A DNA stretch of 64,000 nt from Verrucomicrobiaceae bacterium (GTDB lineage Bacteria; Verrucomicrobiota; Verrucomicrobiia; Verrucomicrobiales; Verrucomicrobiaceae), in NCBI GenBank assembly GCA_016795365.1, contig JAEUHN010000001.1, positions 284,742 through 348,741 of the forward strand, written 5' to 3'. Both the position numbers and the translations under genes were made by a program. The notes under the pieces were generated by a model. The model was given only the letters and a program-made list of their open reading frames with translations, was not told the DNA's origin and searched no databases. Shown here piece after piece: positions 16,166 through 26,975 of this stretch. The first letter of the stretch is position 1; each line of letters opens with the position of its first letter.

Positions 16166-18550
16166 ATGAGATTCATTCGGAACAACCCGTTGGCGTGGAT
16201 CGCTGCGACTGCCAGTCTCGGGGTTTTTGTGTCCCACCTCACCTCCAACTGCGAGTGGTGGTGGTTCGGGAGCGCCCTAGCCTTGGCGCTTTGCGCAATT
16301 TGGAGGCCCACCGTTTGGATCCTCGGGCTCTGCATCGTGGCTAGTTTCGGCTTTCTTCATCAAACGCGCCTTCTCGAGTCGCGGGATCACGTGCTCCGAT
16401 CCCTTCTGGCACCAGGCAGTCGAACGTCCGCGACGATAACAGGACGTTTTGTCAGGCTGCCTTCGCAGAGCGAAGTGGACGACCGCAGCAGCCGCCTTGC
16501 GATCTTCGAGGTGTCACAGACGGATCTCCACGCCAGAAAACTGCGAATCCATGGGCGAACTCTGATTCGTGTCTGGCTGCTCTCTCACCCTGAAACCATT
16601 CATGCGGGACCCTACAGGCTGAGCGGACTCTTCTCGCTGACAGCCAAACCCAAGAATCGAAGTCTGTTCGATCCTGAAACCACGGCGCTCCGTCAGGGAA
16701 TCGTTGGCGAGATTTCGCCACATCAGATCGATCCTCTCACGCAGCCAGAATCAAGTTTGCGGTTCACCATGCTTTCGTTAGCCGATCACTGCCGTCGCTG
16801 GGTTTCCGCCCAAGTGTCAGCAGGGATCGAAGATGACCCCATGGCGACCACGTTGATCACAACGATGGCCCTGGGCACCTCTGGCGGCGTTGATCCTGAA
16901 TTGGAAAAGCCTTTCCGAGATAGTGGCACGCTGCACATCTTCGCTGTCAGCGGTCTTCATATTGGGCTGCTAGCGGTCATCGGTTGGGCATTTCTGAGAT
17001 TGATCAGGGTCAATGATACCAAAGCGGCTCTGATCCTCATTCCTCTCGTGTTCGGCTATGCATTCATCACGGGCTGGGTGCCGTCCGCAGCACGAGCTGC
17101 CGTGATGTCAGGGACGATGCTCGTGGCTCCGCTCCTCAATCGAACTTCTCGGATGGGCAACGGCCTGGGCCTTGCAGCGCTCGTGTTACTCGCCTCCGAC
17201 ACCCTACAACTCTTCCAAGCTGGCTTCCAATTGTCGTTCGGAGTTCTCGCAACGATTGCCATGCTGGCCCGCCCCATCGCTGAACCCTTCAAGTCGCTCA
17301 CAGAACTCGATCCTTTCCTACCTCCCAGTCTCGCCTCAGGCACCCAACTTGCATGGGTAGGACTCAAGCGCCACTTCCTGAGCACGACCAGCACGTCAGT
17401 CGCAGCATGGCTGGGGAGCATGCCCCTGCTCATCTACCATTTTCAGACATGCACGCCAGTGTCGATCGTTGCGAATGTGGTGCTGGTTCCCTTGTCATTT
17501 GTGGCTCTCGTCACCGTCTCACTCAGCGTCTTGACAGGCATCTGCCATCTGGGATTTGCGAGCGTCTGGCTGAACAATGCGAACTGGGCAGTCGCGCACC
17601 TAATGCTCGTCTCTGCCAATGGATTTGCCGCCATCCCTGGCGGGCACTTCGCGATCAGTTCCGACACCTTCCGGGCCAAGCCCGCTGCCAGCCTTTCAAT
17701 CCTCAGCATGCCACCTGGCGAATCGGCCCAGCTCTTTCGTAGCGGGAGTGAGGCTTGGATGCTCGATTGCGGCAGTGGCCCCAGCATCCGAAGGCACGTG
17801 GCTCCCTTCCTTCGCACCGAGAACATCGAGCACTTGGACGGATTGTTGCTGAGTCACTCCGACGTCGGCCACCTTGGCGGAGCGAAGAACATCATAGACC
17901 AGTATGGTTCCATGACAGCGTGGGTGGGACTCCATGAACCGTGGAGATTCGACTCGCGCGCGACCTATATGTGGCAACTCGCGAACAGCGATGGCGACAA
18001 GATCAAAAGGCTCAAAGCAGGCGATCGTCTCAAGATTGGGGAGGCAACTCTCCAAGTTCTTTTTCCATCCCCTGACGACAAGCACGACAAGGCCGATGAT
18101 CGTGCACTCGTCATTCGGATCGAAGTCGGGGCCATGAAGATGTTGTGGTGCAACGACGCTGGTTTCATCGCTGAAAAAGCCCTGCTCGAACGTGAGCCGC
18201 CAGGCGAGATCCGAAGTGACGTGCTGATTCGATCACAGCATGCCACCGACTGGTCAGCGCTTCCAGAATTTGTTGCCGCCGTAGCTCCTCGGCTCGTGAT
18301 TAGCTCGAACGCGCCCGGAATCGCCGAAGAACGCCTCCCTAACCATCTCCGTCAGACGTGCAAAAAGCTGGGGATTCCCCTCATGGACATGAATCAAACC
18401 GGAATGATCGACATCGACCTTGAGCCAGACCACCTAATGGCCCGTTCCTGGCTCACTAAAGAGGTCTTGACCATCCGACCCGAAACCCCGGAAACCCTTG
18501 TGCCAGGCTCGTTTCAGCCTCGTTCCACCACAACAGTTTCGAGCGACTGA
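16166..18550 (+). CDS. comEC: ComEC/Rec2-family DNA-uptake channel protein
   Basis: The 794-residue protein has the ComEC order: N-terminal helices, an OB-like DUF4131 segment (residues 75-190), the Competence domain with the hallmark FAVSGLHIGLL (near residue 258) and ITGWVPSAARAAVM, about ten membrane helices, then a C-terminal metallo-beta-lactamase-like domain from about residue 505. ComEC carries single-stranded DNA across the inner membrane in natural transformation. In the C-terminal domain the motif reads SHSDVGHLGG, whereas ComEC proteins usually have SHxDxDHxGG, so one metal-ligand aspartate is replaced by glycine. The ATG at 16166 begins a proper first helix. It stands just upstream of the ATP synthase operon. 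Confidence 0.9.
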   Translation: MRFIRNNPLAWIAATASLGVFVSHLTSNCEWWWFGSALALALCAIWRPTVWILGLCIVASFGFLHQTRLLESRDHVLRSLLAPGSRTSATITGRFVRLPSQSEVDDRSSRLAIFEVSQTDLHARKLRIHGRTLIRVWLLSHPETIHAGPYRLSGLFSLTAKPKNRSLFDPETTALRQGIVGEISPHQIDPLTQPESSLRFTMLSLADHCRRWVSAQVSAGIEDDPMATTLITTMALGTSGGVDPELEKPFRDSGTLHIFAVSGLHIGLLAVIGWAFLRLIRVNDTKAALILIPLVFGYAFITGWVPSAARAAVMSGTMLVAPLLNRTSRMGNGLGLAALVLLASDTLQLFQAGFQLSFGVLATIAMLARPIAEPFKSLTELDPFLPPSLASGTQLAWVGLKRHFLSTTSTSVAAWLGSMPLLIYHFQTCTPVSIVANVVLVPLSFVALVTVSLSVLTGICHLGFASVWLNNANWAVAHLMLVSANGFAAIPGGHFAISSDTFRAKPAASLSILSMPPGESAQLFRSGSEAWMLDCGSGPSIRRHVAPFLRTENIEHLDGLLLSHSDVGHLGGAKNIIDQYGSMTAWVGLHEPWRFDSRATYMWQLANSDGDKIKRLKAGDRLKIGEATLQVLFPSPDDKHDKADDRALVIRIEVGAMKMLWCNDAGFIAEKALLEREPPGEIRSDVLIRSQHATDWSALPEFVAAVAPRLVISSNAPGIAEERLPNHLRQTCKKLGIPLMDMNQTGMIDIDLEPDHLMARSWLTKEVLTIRPETPETLVPGSFQPRSTTTVSSD

Positions 18551-18555
18551 GGGAC

Positions 18556-18575
18556 TTTGTGAAAAATTTCACAAA
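18556..18575. promoter_or_regulatory. CRP/FNR-type operator palindrome
   Basis: A perfect 9-bp inverted repeat with a 2-base centre contains TGTGA-N6-TCACA (18558-18573), the full consensus for CRP-family regulators. It lies 6 bases upstream of a -35-like element and ahead of atpB. It has no T-tail and so does not look like a comEC terminator. Confidence 0.55.
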
Positions 18576-18581
18576 TAGGGC

Positions 18582-18610
18582 TTGCCCTGAGTTTGACCGC
18601 CCGCTAAAAA
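18582..18610 (+). promoter_or_regulatory. Candidate promoter of the ATP synthase operon
   Basis: TTGCCC (18582-18587), a 17-base spacer and TAAAAA (18605-18610) form a plausible sigma-70-type promoter 34 bases before atpB. Each hexamer matches consensus at four of six positions. The CRP-like palindrome just upstream is centred near -51 relative to the expected start. Confidence 0.45.
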
Positions 18611-18644
18611 TCTCTGCCCGTTTCCCGGCCCTTCCCAACCAGCC

Positions 18645-19514
18645 ATGTCAGACCTGTCATCTTTGCCTGCGTTCCTTCCGCCGATGCTCGCCAATGTGAG
18701 CCCGAAGGCACTTGGTCTGCCCATCTTGGAGAAAATCAGTTTCCTCCAGTTTTTCACCAACTCGGTGCTCGTCGGCCTGATCGTGCTCGGCGTCATTCTT
18801 TGGGTGTCAAAGAAGGCGACCACCAACATGACCCTCGTGCCCCATAAGTGGCAGAACTTCTTCGAGTGGATCGTGGAGTTCCTCTACAACCAAGTCGAGT
18901 CAATCGTGGGCAAGAAAATGGCTCCCAAGGCCTTCCCGCTTCTCGGCACCCTCTTCATCTTCATTTTGATTTCCAACTGGTTTGGTCTGCTCCCTGGTGT
19001 TGGCACCGTCGGCTGGGGCGAGGGCACGGGACCGCTCTCAGTGAGCGAAGTCCATGAACCTCTGCTCCGACCAGCGACAGCGGACCTGAACATGACCTTT
19101 GGCCTGTCGGTCACCGCCTTCCTGGTCTGGATCTATCTCACGATCAGCGAAGTCGGCGTTTGGGGCTTCATCGTCCATACCTTCGGTCCCAAGGGCGGAC
19201 TCAAAGGCCTCATGGGCTTCGTGGTTGCCCTGGTGTTCATCTTCGTCGGCGTGATCGAAGTGGTGTCCATCTTCTTCCGTCCGGTGACCCTCTCCTTCCG
19301 TCTCTTCGGCAACGTCTATGCAGGCGAGAACGTGCTCCATACGATGAGCGGCATGGGTGGAAAGATCGGCAGCATCCTCGCCCCCTTCCCTTTTTACTTC
19401 ATGGAGCTTCTGGTGGGTCTACTTCAGGCGATCGTCTTCACCCTTCTCTGCACTGTTTATATCCAGCTCTCGACTACCCACGACGACCACGGGCACGACG
19501 AAGAGCATCATTGA
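18645..19514 (+). CDS. atpB: F1Fo ATP synthase subunit a
   Basis: The 289-residue polytopic protein is the Fo stator that carries protons to and from the c-ring. It has about six membrane helices and the signature helix SLSFRLFGNVYAGENVL containing the essential Arg near residue 219, followed by the final helix LLQAIVFTLLCTVYIQLS. The C-terminus is His/Asp-rich (THDDHGHDEEHH). No atpI precedes it. It is the first gene of an eight-gene operon with no Shine-Dalgarno before its ATG. Confidence 0.96.
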   Translation: MSDLSSLPAFLPPMLANVSPKALGLPILEKISFLQFFTNSVLVGLIVLGVILWVSKKATTNMTLVPHKWQNFFEWIVEFLYNQVESIVGKKMAPKAFPLLGTLFIFILISNWFGLLPGVGTVGWGEGTGPLSVSEVHEPLLRPATADLNMTFGLSVTAFLVWIYLTISEVGVWGFIVHTFGPKGGLKGLMGFVVALVFIFVGVIEVVSIFFRPVTLSFRLFGNVYAGENVLHTMSGMGGKIGSILAPFPFYFMELLVGLLQAIVFTLLCTVYIQLSTTHDDHGHDEEHH

Positions 19515-19588
19515 CCCCTTTGCTCGCGGGACCATGCGCAACGTGTGGACGTGAGTGAAACAACAAGACACATAACTCCAATACTCAC

Positions 19589-19837
19589 ATGATCACTCAA
19601 CTCATGACGACCGCAGCCGAAGGCGCCGCACACGCAGCCGCCACTGGCGTTACTGGTAACCTCACCATGGGCCTTGGTGCCGCTGGTGCAGCTCTTGCCG
19701 TGGGCCTCATCGGTTCCAAGGCAGTGGAAGCAACAGGCCGCAATCCTGGCGCTTTCGGTAACATCCTGACCCTCGGCATTATCGCCATGGCCCTTGCAGA
19801 AGGCCTCGGCATTCTCTCCTTCATTCTCGGCAAGTAA
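19589..19837 (+). CDS. atpE: F1Fo ATP synthase subunit c
   Basis: The 82-residue proteolipid has two helices joined by the polar loop ATGRNP. Helix 1 is glycine/alanine-rich (GLGAAGAALAVGLIGSKAVE); helix 2 carries the ion-binding glutamate in IIAMALAEGLGILSFIL. The residues around Glu (AEGLG) lack the Ser/Thr and helix-1 Gln set typical of Na+ rings, so proton coupling is inferred. About 24 extra residues precede helix 1. A strong hairpin follows the stop codon and may help set the high yield this subunit needs. Confidence 0.96.
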   Translation: MITQLMTTAAEGAAHAAATGVTGNLTMGLGAAGAALAVGLIGSKAVEATGRNPGAFGNILTLGIIAMALAEGLGILSFILGK

Positions 19838-19846
19838 GCCGAAACC

Positions 19847-19879
19847 TTGGGGGCGAACTGACAGACAGTTCGCCCCCAA
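19847..19879 (+). promoter_or_regulatory. Intercistronic RNA hairpin between atpE and atpF
   Basis: A perfect 14-bp inverted repeat (19847-19860 with 19866-19879) with loop ACAGA fills most of the 69-base gap. It is G+C-rich and lacks a U-tract, so it is better read as a message-stabilising or processing structure than a full terminator. Confidence 0.7.
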
Positions 19880-19906
19880 ATCTCTCTTTCACTCACTCTT
19901 CAAATC

Positions 19907-20428
19907 ATGGACCAGATTGCAGGAATCGCAGACCAAATCGCCACCCAGTTCGGCTTGGATTGGTGGAAGTTCATCGCTCAGGTGATCATCTTCCTGGCGG
20001 TTTATGGCATCCTCAAAGCCAAGGCTTTTGGTCCCATCCTTTCCATGCTGGAGCAGCGCAAGCAGCGCATCGCGGATGGCGAAGCCAAGCTGGAAAAAAT
20101 CGCCAAGGATCTCGCCGACGCTGAAACCAACGCCAAGTCCATCATCGACAAGGCCAACAGCGAAGCCGACCGTCTGATCAAAGACGCAGGCGACAGCGCC
20201 AAGTCCCTCGCGGAAAAGAAGCAGCAGGAAGCGATTCACGAAGCCGGCCAGATCATGGCCAAGGCTCGCGAGGCAGCTCAGCTCGAACACGAGCAGCTCA
20301 TGTCCCAGCTCAAGCGCGAATTCGGCCGCATGGTGGCCGATGCCACCAGCCGTGTCACTGGCAAGGTGCTCAACGCTGACGATCAGGCCCGCCTCAGCAA
20401 GGAAACGGCCGCTCAAGTTTCGGCATAG
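19907..20428 (+). CDS. atpF: F1Fo ATP synthase subunit b
   Basis: The 173-residue protein has one N-terminal membrane helix (WWKFIAQVIIFLAVYGILKAKAFGPI, residues 20-45) followed by a long charged helical stalk (MLEQRKQRIADGEAKLEKIAKDL...) that dimerises as the peripheral stator. Length and layout match bacterial b subunits. It starts 27 bases after the atpE hairpin. Confidence 0.95.
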   Translation: MDQIAGIADQIATQFGLDWWKFIAQVIIFLAVYGILKAKAFGPILSMLEQRKQRIADGEAKLEKIAKDLADAETNAKSIIDKANSEADRLIKDAGDSAKSLAEKKQQEAIHEAGQIMAKAREAAQLEHEQLMSQLKREFGRMVADATSRVTGKVLNADDQARLSKETAAQVSA

Positions 20429-20467
20429 TCGTCCCGACCTCTCATTTAGCTCCGCCGCTCACTCACC

Positions 20468-20863
20468 ATGAAGATCAGCAAAGAAGCCCGCCGCGTCTCC
20501 CGCTCGCTCTACCGCTCCTGTTTGGTAGATGGCAAGCTGGACGAGTCCCGCGTGCGTCTCGTGGTGAGCAAACTCGTAGCGTCCCGCCCTCGCGGCGCGC
20601 TTGGCATCCTTCAGAACTTCCGCAACCTAGTCGCCACCGAACTGGAACGCAGTGTGGCTACCGTGGAAAGTGCGTCGGACCTTGATTCATCGACACGCAC
20701 CCAGCTCCAGGCGGGCCTCAACGCTAAGTATGGCCGCCCGCTGGCCCTCGAGTTCAAGACCACTCCCGAGCTTCTCGGTGGTATCCGCATCAAAGTCGGT
20801 TCCGACGTTTGGGATGGCAGCGTCAAAGCCCGTCTCGCCGCCCTGCAAGTCGCCCTCGCTTAA
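20468..20863 (+). CDS. atpH: F1Fo ATP synthase subunit delta (short form)
   Basis: The 131-residue protein is the OSCP/delta subunit linking the b stalk to the top of F1. The conserved C-terminal block is present: LLGGIRIKVGSDVWDGSVKARLAALQVAL. Usual delta subunits are about 175-180 residues with an N-terminal six-helix domain of about 105 residues; here only about 85 residues precede the conserved block, so the N-terminal domain is shortened. No upstream in-frame start restores the missing length, since atpF ends 39 bases earlier. Operon position supports the call. Confidence 0.88.
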   Translation: MKISKEARRVSRSLYRSCLVDGKLDESRVRLVVSKLVASRPRGALGILQNFRNLVATELERSVATVESASDLDSSTRTQLQAGLNAKYGRPLALEFKTTPELLGGIRIKVGSDVWDGSVKARLAALQVALA

Positions 20864-20896
20864 CATTTTCTCGACCCCTTTTACACGAACAAGACC

Positions 20897-22426
<1,530 letters not shown>

Positions 22427-22450
22427 GCACCGCGCCGAATTCCTCCGGCC

Positions 22451-22484
22451 TTTCATACTTCATCACTCATCCTTCATCTTTTAG
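22451..22484 (+). repeat. Pyrimidine-rich intergenic repeat before atpG
   Basis: The short leader of atpG consists of repeats of TTCAT/CTTCATC ending CCTTCATCTTTT. A closely similar stretch precedes atpC (24958-24991), and its reverse complement lies just after atpD. Confidence 0.6.
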
Positions 22485-22487
22485 TTC

Positions 22488-23381
22488 ATGCCCTCCACAC
22501 GCGACATTCGCCGCCGAATCAAATCGGTTAAAAGCACGGCCCAGATCACCAAGGCCATGCAGCTCGTCGCGGCTGCGAAGATGAAGAAGGCGCAGGACCA
22601 GGCTACCAATGGTCGTGCCTACGCCGAGACAATGAACAAGATCCTCGTCGCTCTTCGCGATGCGGCCGAAGAGGGCTCTCATCCTTACTTTGAAGAGGGC
22701 AAGGGCAACAAGACGCTCGTGCTGGTGATCGCCAGCGACAAGGGCCTGTGCGGTGCGCTCAATACGAACCTCTTCAAGAAGCTTCTCGCCGCCAAACTCG
22801 AAGGCGAGTGTGACTTCGTGACGATCGGACGCAAGGCCAGCCAAGCACTGAGCCGTCTGCGCAAGACTCTGATCGCTGACTTCCCGATCAAGGATCCCGC
22901 CAAGTTCACGGATCTCCGCACGGCAGGCAACTTCCTCCAGGAAAAGTTCCGTGGCGGTGACTACAAGAAGGTGCTCGTCGCCTTCAACAACTTCGTCAAC
23001 ACGGTCACCATCGTGCCGACCATCGAGCAACTGCTCCCGGTCAACAAGGTGACCCTTGGTGGTAAGCGCAGCTTCGAAGGCATGGGCTCGGCTTTGGAAG
23101 TGAAGGAAACCGGCACCGACGTGCCGGAATACACCTTCGAGCCAAGCGCTGCGGCTGTCTTCGATTCGATCTTGCCGCAATACGTGAATAACACCGTGTT
23201 CCAGATGCTTCTCGAAGCACGCGCTTCCGAGCACAGCAGCCGAATGGTCGCCATGAAGAACGCGACCGACAACGCGAAGCAGATGCTCAAGGACCTCAGC
23301 CTCGAATACAACAAGCTGCGTCAGGCCGCGATCACCAACGAACTCCTCGAAATCACGACCGCAAAGATGGCTCTCGAATAG
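22488..23381 (+). CDS. atpG: F1Fo ATP synthase subunit gamma
   Basis: The 297-residue rotor shaft starts with the expected coiled-coil helix (TRDIRRRIKSVKSTAQITKAMQLVAAAKMKKAQ) and ends with the second helix (MVAMKNATDNAKQMLKDLSLEYNKLRQAAITNELLEI), which is the family signature. The central Rossmann-like region includes VIASDKGLCGALNTNL. Length is typical. Confidence 0.96.
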   Translation: MPSTRDIRRRIKSVKSTAQITKAMQLVAAAKMKKAQDQATNGRAYAETMNKILVALRDAAEEGSHPYFEEGKGNKTLVLVIASDKGLCGALNTNLFKKLLAAKLEGECDFVTIGRKASQALSRLRKTLIADFPIKDPAKFTDLRTAGNFLQEKFRGGDYKKVLVAFNNFVNTVTIVPTIEQLLPVNKVTLGGKRSFEGMGSALEVKETGTDVPEYTFEPSAAAVFDSILPQYVNNTVFQMLLEARASEHSSRMVAMKNATDNAKQMLKDLSLEYNKLRQAAITNELLEITTAKMALE

Positions 23382-24887
<1,506 letters not shown>

Positions 24888-24897
24888 CGAACCGAAA

Positions 24898-24991
24898 GTA
24901 TGAAGGATGAATGATGAAGTCTGAAACTTCACTCACGACGCCTTCCCTGGCCCGGTAGTTTCATCCTTCATACCTCATTATTCATCTTTTC
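24898..24991 (+). repeat. Inverted repeat and TTCAT-type repeat between atpD and atpC
   Basis: A perfect 14-bp inverted repeat (GTATGAAGGATGAA at 24898-24911 and its complement at 24960-24973) flanks a 48-base spacer. The right part continues CTCATTATTCATCTTTT, resembling the repeat before atpG. It could form a long-loop hairpin in the message ahead of atpC. Confidence 0.6.
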
Positions 24992-24996
24992 CTGCC

Positions 24997-25413
24997 ATGC
25001 CTCTTAAACTCGAAATCGTCACTCCCGAAGCCCGCATCTTCTCCGATGAGGTGGACAGCGTTGTGCTTCCTGGTGTCGAAGGTGAAATGGGCGTTCTGCC
25101 CGCTCACGCGAATCTGGTGACCACCTTGACTCATGGCGAACTCGTTTACACCAAGGGTGGCAAGAGCACCCACTTCGCTGTTGGAGAGGGTCTGGTGGAA
25201 GTGACGGGCTCAACTACCCGCATCCTCACTGACATGGCGATCGGTGTTGAAGACATTGACGAGAAGGCCGTTCAAGAAGCTCTCGATCGCGCCAAGCACG
25301 CACTGGAAAATATCAAGCCCGGCACCGACAACGAAGAAGTCGCCGCCGTCATGGCCATGATCCAGCGCAGCTCTGCTCAGCTGCATGTGAAGCGCAAGCG
25401 TCACACGCTTTGA
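24997..25413 (+). CDS. atpC: F1Fo ATP synthase subunit epsilon
   Basis: The 138-residue protein has the epsilon beta-sandwich (LKLEIVTPEARIFSDEVDSVVLPGVEGEMGVLPAHANLV; the EGEMGVLPxHA signature) and a C-terminal helical part (KAVQEALDRAKHALENI) that can regulate hydrolysis. It is the last gene of the operon and is followed by a strong terminator. Confidence 0.95.
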   Translation: MPLKLEIVTPEARIFSDEVDSVVLPGVEGEMGVLPAHANLVTTLTHGELVYTKGGKSTHFAVGEGLVEVTGSTTRILTDMAIGVEDIDEKAVQEALDRAKHALENIKPGTDNEEVAAVMAMIQRSSAQLHVKRKRHTL

Positions 25414-25447
25414 TTTCAGTCGCGCTCGATATCCATTCACTCACGAC

Positions 25448-25480
25448 GAGGCAAGGCGCACAGCCTTGCCTCTTTGTTTT
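25448..25480 (+). terminator. Intrinsic terminator of the ATP synthase operon
   Basis: A perfect 10-bp stem GAGGCAAGGC/GCCTTGCCTC with loop GCACA is followed by TTTGTTTT, 35 bases after the atpC stop. Confidence 0.9.
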
Positions 25481-25739
25481 GGAGTTCAATCCATCAGCCT
25501 GTTCGCTTAAGGCAAGTCACCCACTTGGTTCGTAGGCTGCTCAGCAAGCCAGCAAATTCGCCAATCTGTGGCCATGCTTGGTTGTGCAGGTCTGTCTCGG
25601 CTCTATGAATGAGCGAGTTCATAGTCGAGCAATCGAAGACATCTCAGAATGAACTCGCTGGGTAGCTCGCAGGTTCATTTTTCCTTCTCAACCGCCCTTT
25701 TTCTTGTCGCACGTTCTTCAGCCGCATAGCCTCGGCTCT
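25481..25739 (+). other. Leader region of the nucleoside transporter gene with inverted repeats
   Basis: About 260 bases without a supportable gene. An 11-bp perfect inverted repeat (AGCGAGTTCAT at 25612-25622, ATGAACTCGCT at 25649-25659) has a 26-base loop. The right arm could instead pair TGAAC with GTTCA (25673-25677) just before a T-run. The two pairings exclude each other, as in attenuators, but the second is weak and no known riboswitch motif is recognised. Confidence 0.3.
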
Positions 25740-26975
25740 ATGAATTCACTCGTGCCTTTGCTTGGACTCGTTGTGTTTGTCGGGGTGGCTTGGCTGCTGT
25801 CGGCGGACCGAAAGTGTTTCCCTTGGCGAACGGTTGCGGGCGGGCTTTCGCTTCAGTTTTTGGTCGCGGTTTTCACGTTACGCACCGGCACAGGGCATGC
25901 GCTGTTTCAGGGGCTGGACAAGGCATTTAACAAGGTGCTGGGGTTCGCGAATGAAGGCTGCTCGATGGTATTTGGTCCGCTGGCGAACGAGTCGCTGCTA
26001 ACGGAGAAGTGGGGACCAGGGAACGGGTTTCTTTTCGCGGTGACGGTGACGGGCACCATCATTCTCGTCTCGGCGCTGAGTTCGTTGCTTTATCATTATG
26101 GGGTCTTGCAGGTGATCGTGCGCGCCGTGGCCTGGGTGATGCAGAAACTGATGCGCACGAGCGGCAGTGAAAGCCTGGCAGCGGCGGCCAACATCTTCAT
26201 GGGACAAACCGAAGCGCCGCTGGTGGTGAAGCCCTATCTCAAGGGGATGACGCGCAGCGAGCTGCTCGCACTGATGGTTCCAGGCATGGCGAGCATCGCA
26301 GGCGGCGTGCTGGCGGCGTATGTGTCCTTCGGCATCAATGCGGGTCACCTGCTCACGGCTTCCATCATGAGCGCACCGGCGGCCCTGATGATGTCGAAGA
26401 TTCTTCTGCCCGAACGCGAGCGGAGTGAGACCAGTGAGGGCGCCAGTGCGGAGATCGAGAAAGAGACCGTCAACGGTGTGGATGCGATCTGTCATGGTGC
26501 CAGCGATGGCATGAAGCTGGCGATCAATGTGATGGCGATGCTGGTGGCCTTCGTGGCGGTGGTGGCGCTGGCGAACTATCTGCTGTCACTCGGCTTGCGC
26601 ACGGTGGGTGTCCACGAGGCGCGACCGATGCAGCTGGTGCTGGGCTGGGTGAATGCGCCCTTCGCCTGGCTGATGGGCATCCCGTGGAAGGACTGCATGG
26701 CCGCAGGCAGCATCCTGGGCGAGCGCATCGTCTTGAATGAGTTCATCGGTTACCTGTCACTGTCCAAGGCGAGCATGGAACCTCGCAGTGCCATGCTGAC
26801 CACATATGCGCTGTGCGGCTTTGCCAACTTCAGCAGCATCGCGATCCAGATCGGCGGCATCAGTGCCCTGGCTCCTGAGCGACGCAGCGATCTCGCGCAG
26901 CTGGGATTCATCTCGATGAGCGGAGGACTGCTCTCCTGCTACTGCACGGCTGCCGTGGTCGCGCTCGTGGGATAA
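25740..26975 (+). CDS. Concentrative nucleoside transporter (CNT/NupC family)
   Basis: The 411-residue polytopic protein has the CNT domains: an N-terminal helix pair, the Gate domain and the C-terminal transport core. Signatures seen are GQTEAPLVVKPYL (the G-Q-[ST]-E-A-P motif binding nucleoside) and ERIVLNEFIGYLSL (N-E-F). It imports nucleosides with H+ or Na+. The ATG at 25740 starts the first hydrophobic helix. Purine nucleoside phosphorylase is encoded 1 kb downstream on the same strand, consistent with nucleoside scavenging. Its end overlaps the convergent methyltransferase gene by 37 bases. Confidence 0.92.
   Translation: MNSLVPLLGLVVFVGVAWLLSADRKCFPWRTVAGGLSLQFLVAVFTLRTGTGHALFQGLDKAFNKVLGFANEGCSMVFGPLANESLLTEKWGPGNGFLFAVTVTGTIILVSALSSLLYHYGVLQVIVRAVAWVMQKLMRTSGSESLAAAANIFMGQTEAPLVVKPYLKGMTRSELLALMVPGMASIAGGVLAAYVSFGINAGHLLTASIMSAPAALMMSKILLPERERSETSEGASAEIEKETVNGVDAICHGASDGMKLAINVMAMLVAFVAVVALANYLLSLGLRTVGVHEARPMQLVLGWVNAPFAWLMGIPWKDCMAAGSILGERIVLNEFIGYLSLSKASMEPRSAMLTTYALCGFANFSSIAIQIGGISALAPERRSDLAQLGFISMSGGLLSCYCTAAVVALVG

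Noticed and set aside
18551..18580. Palindrome read as a comEC terminator
   Set aside because: It is A+T-rich with no T-run after it and fits a CRP-type operator perfectly, so an operator is the better reading.
25481..25739. Purine riboswitch before the nucleoside transporter
   Set aside because: The conserved loop and junction bases of the purine aptamer are not seen; only generic inverted repeats are present.
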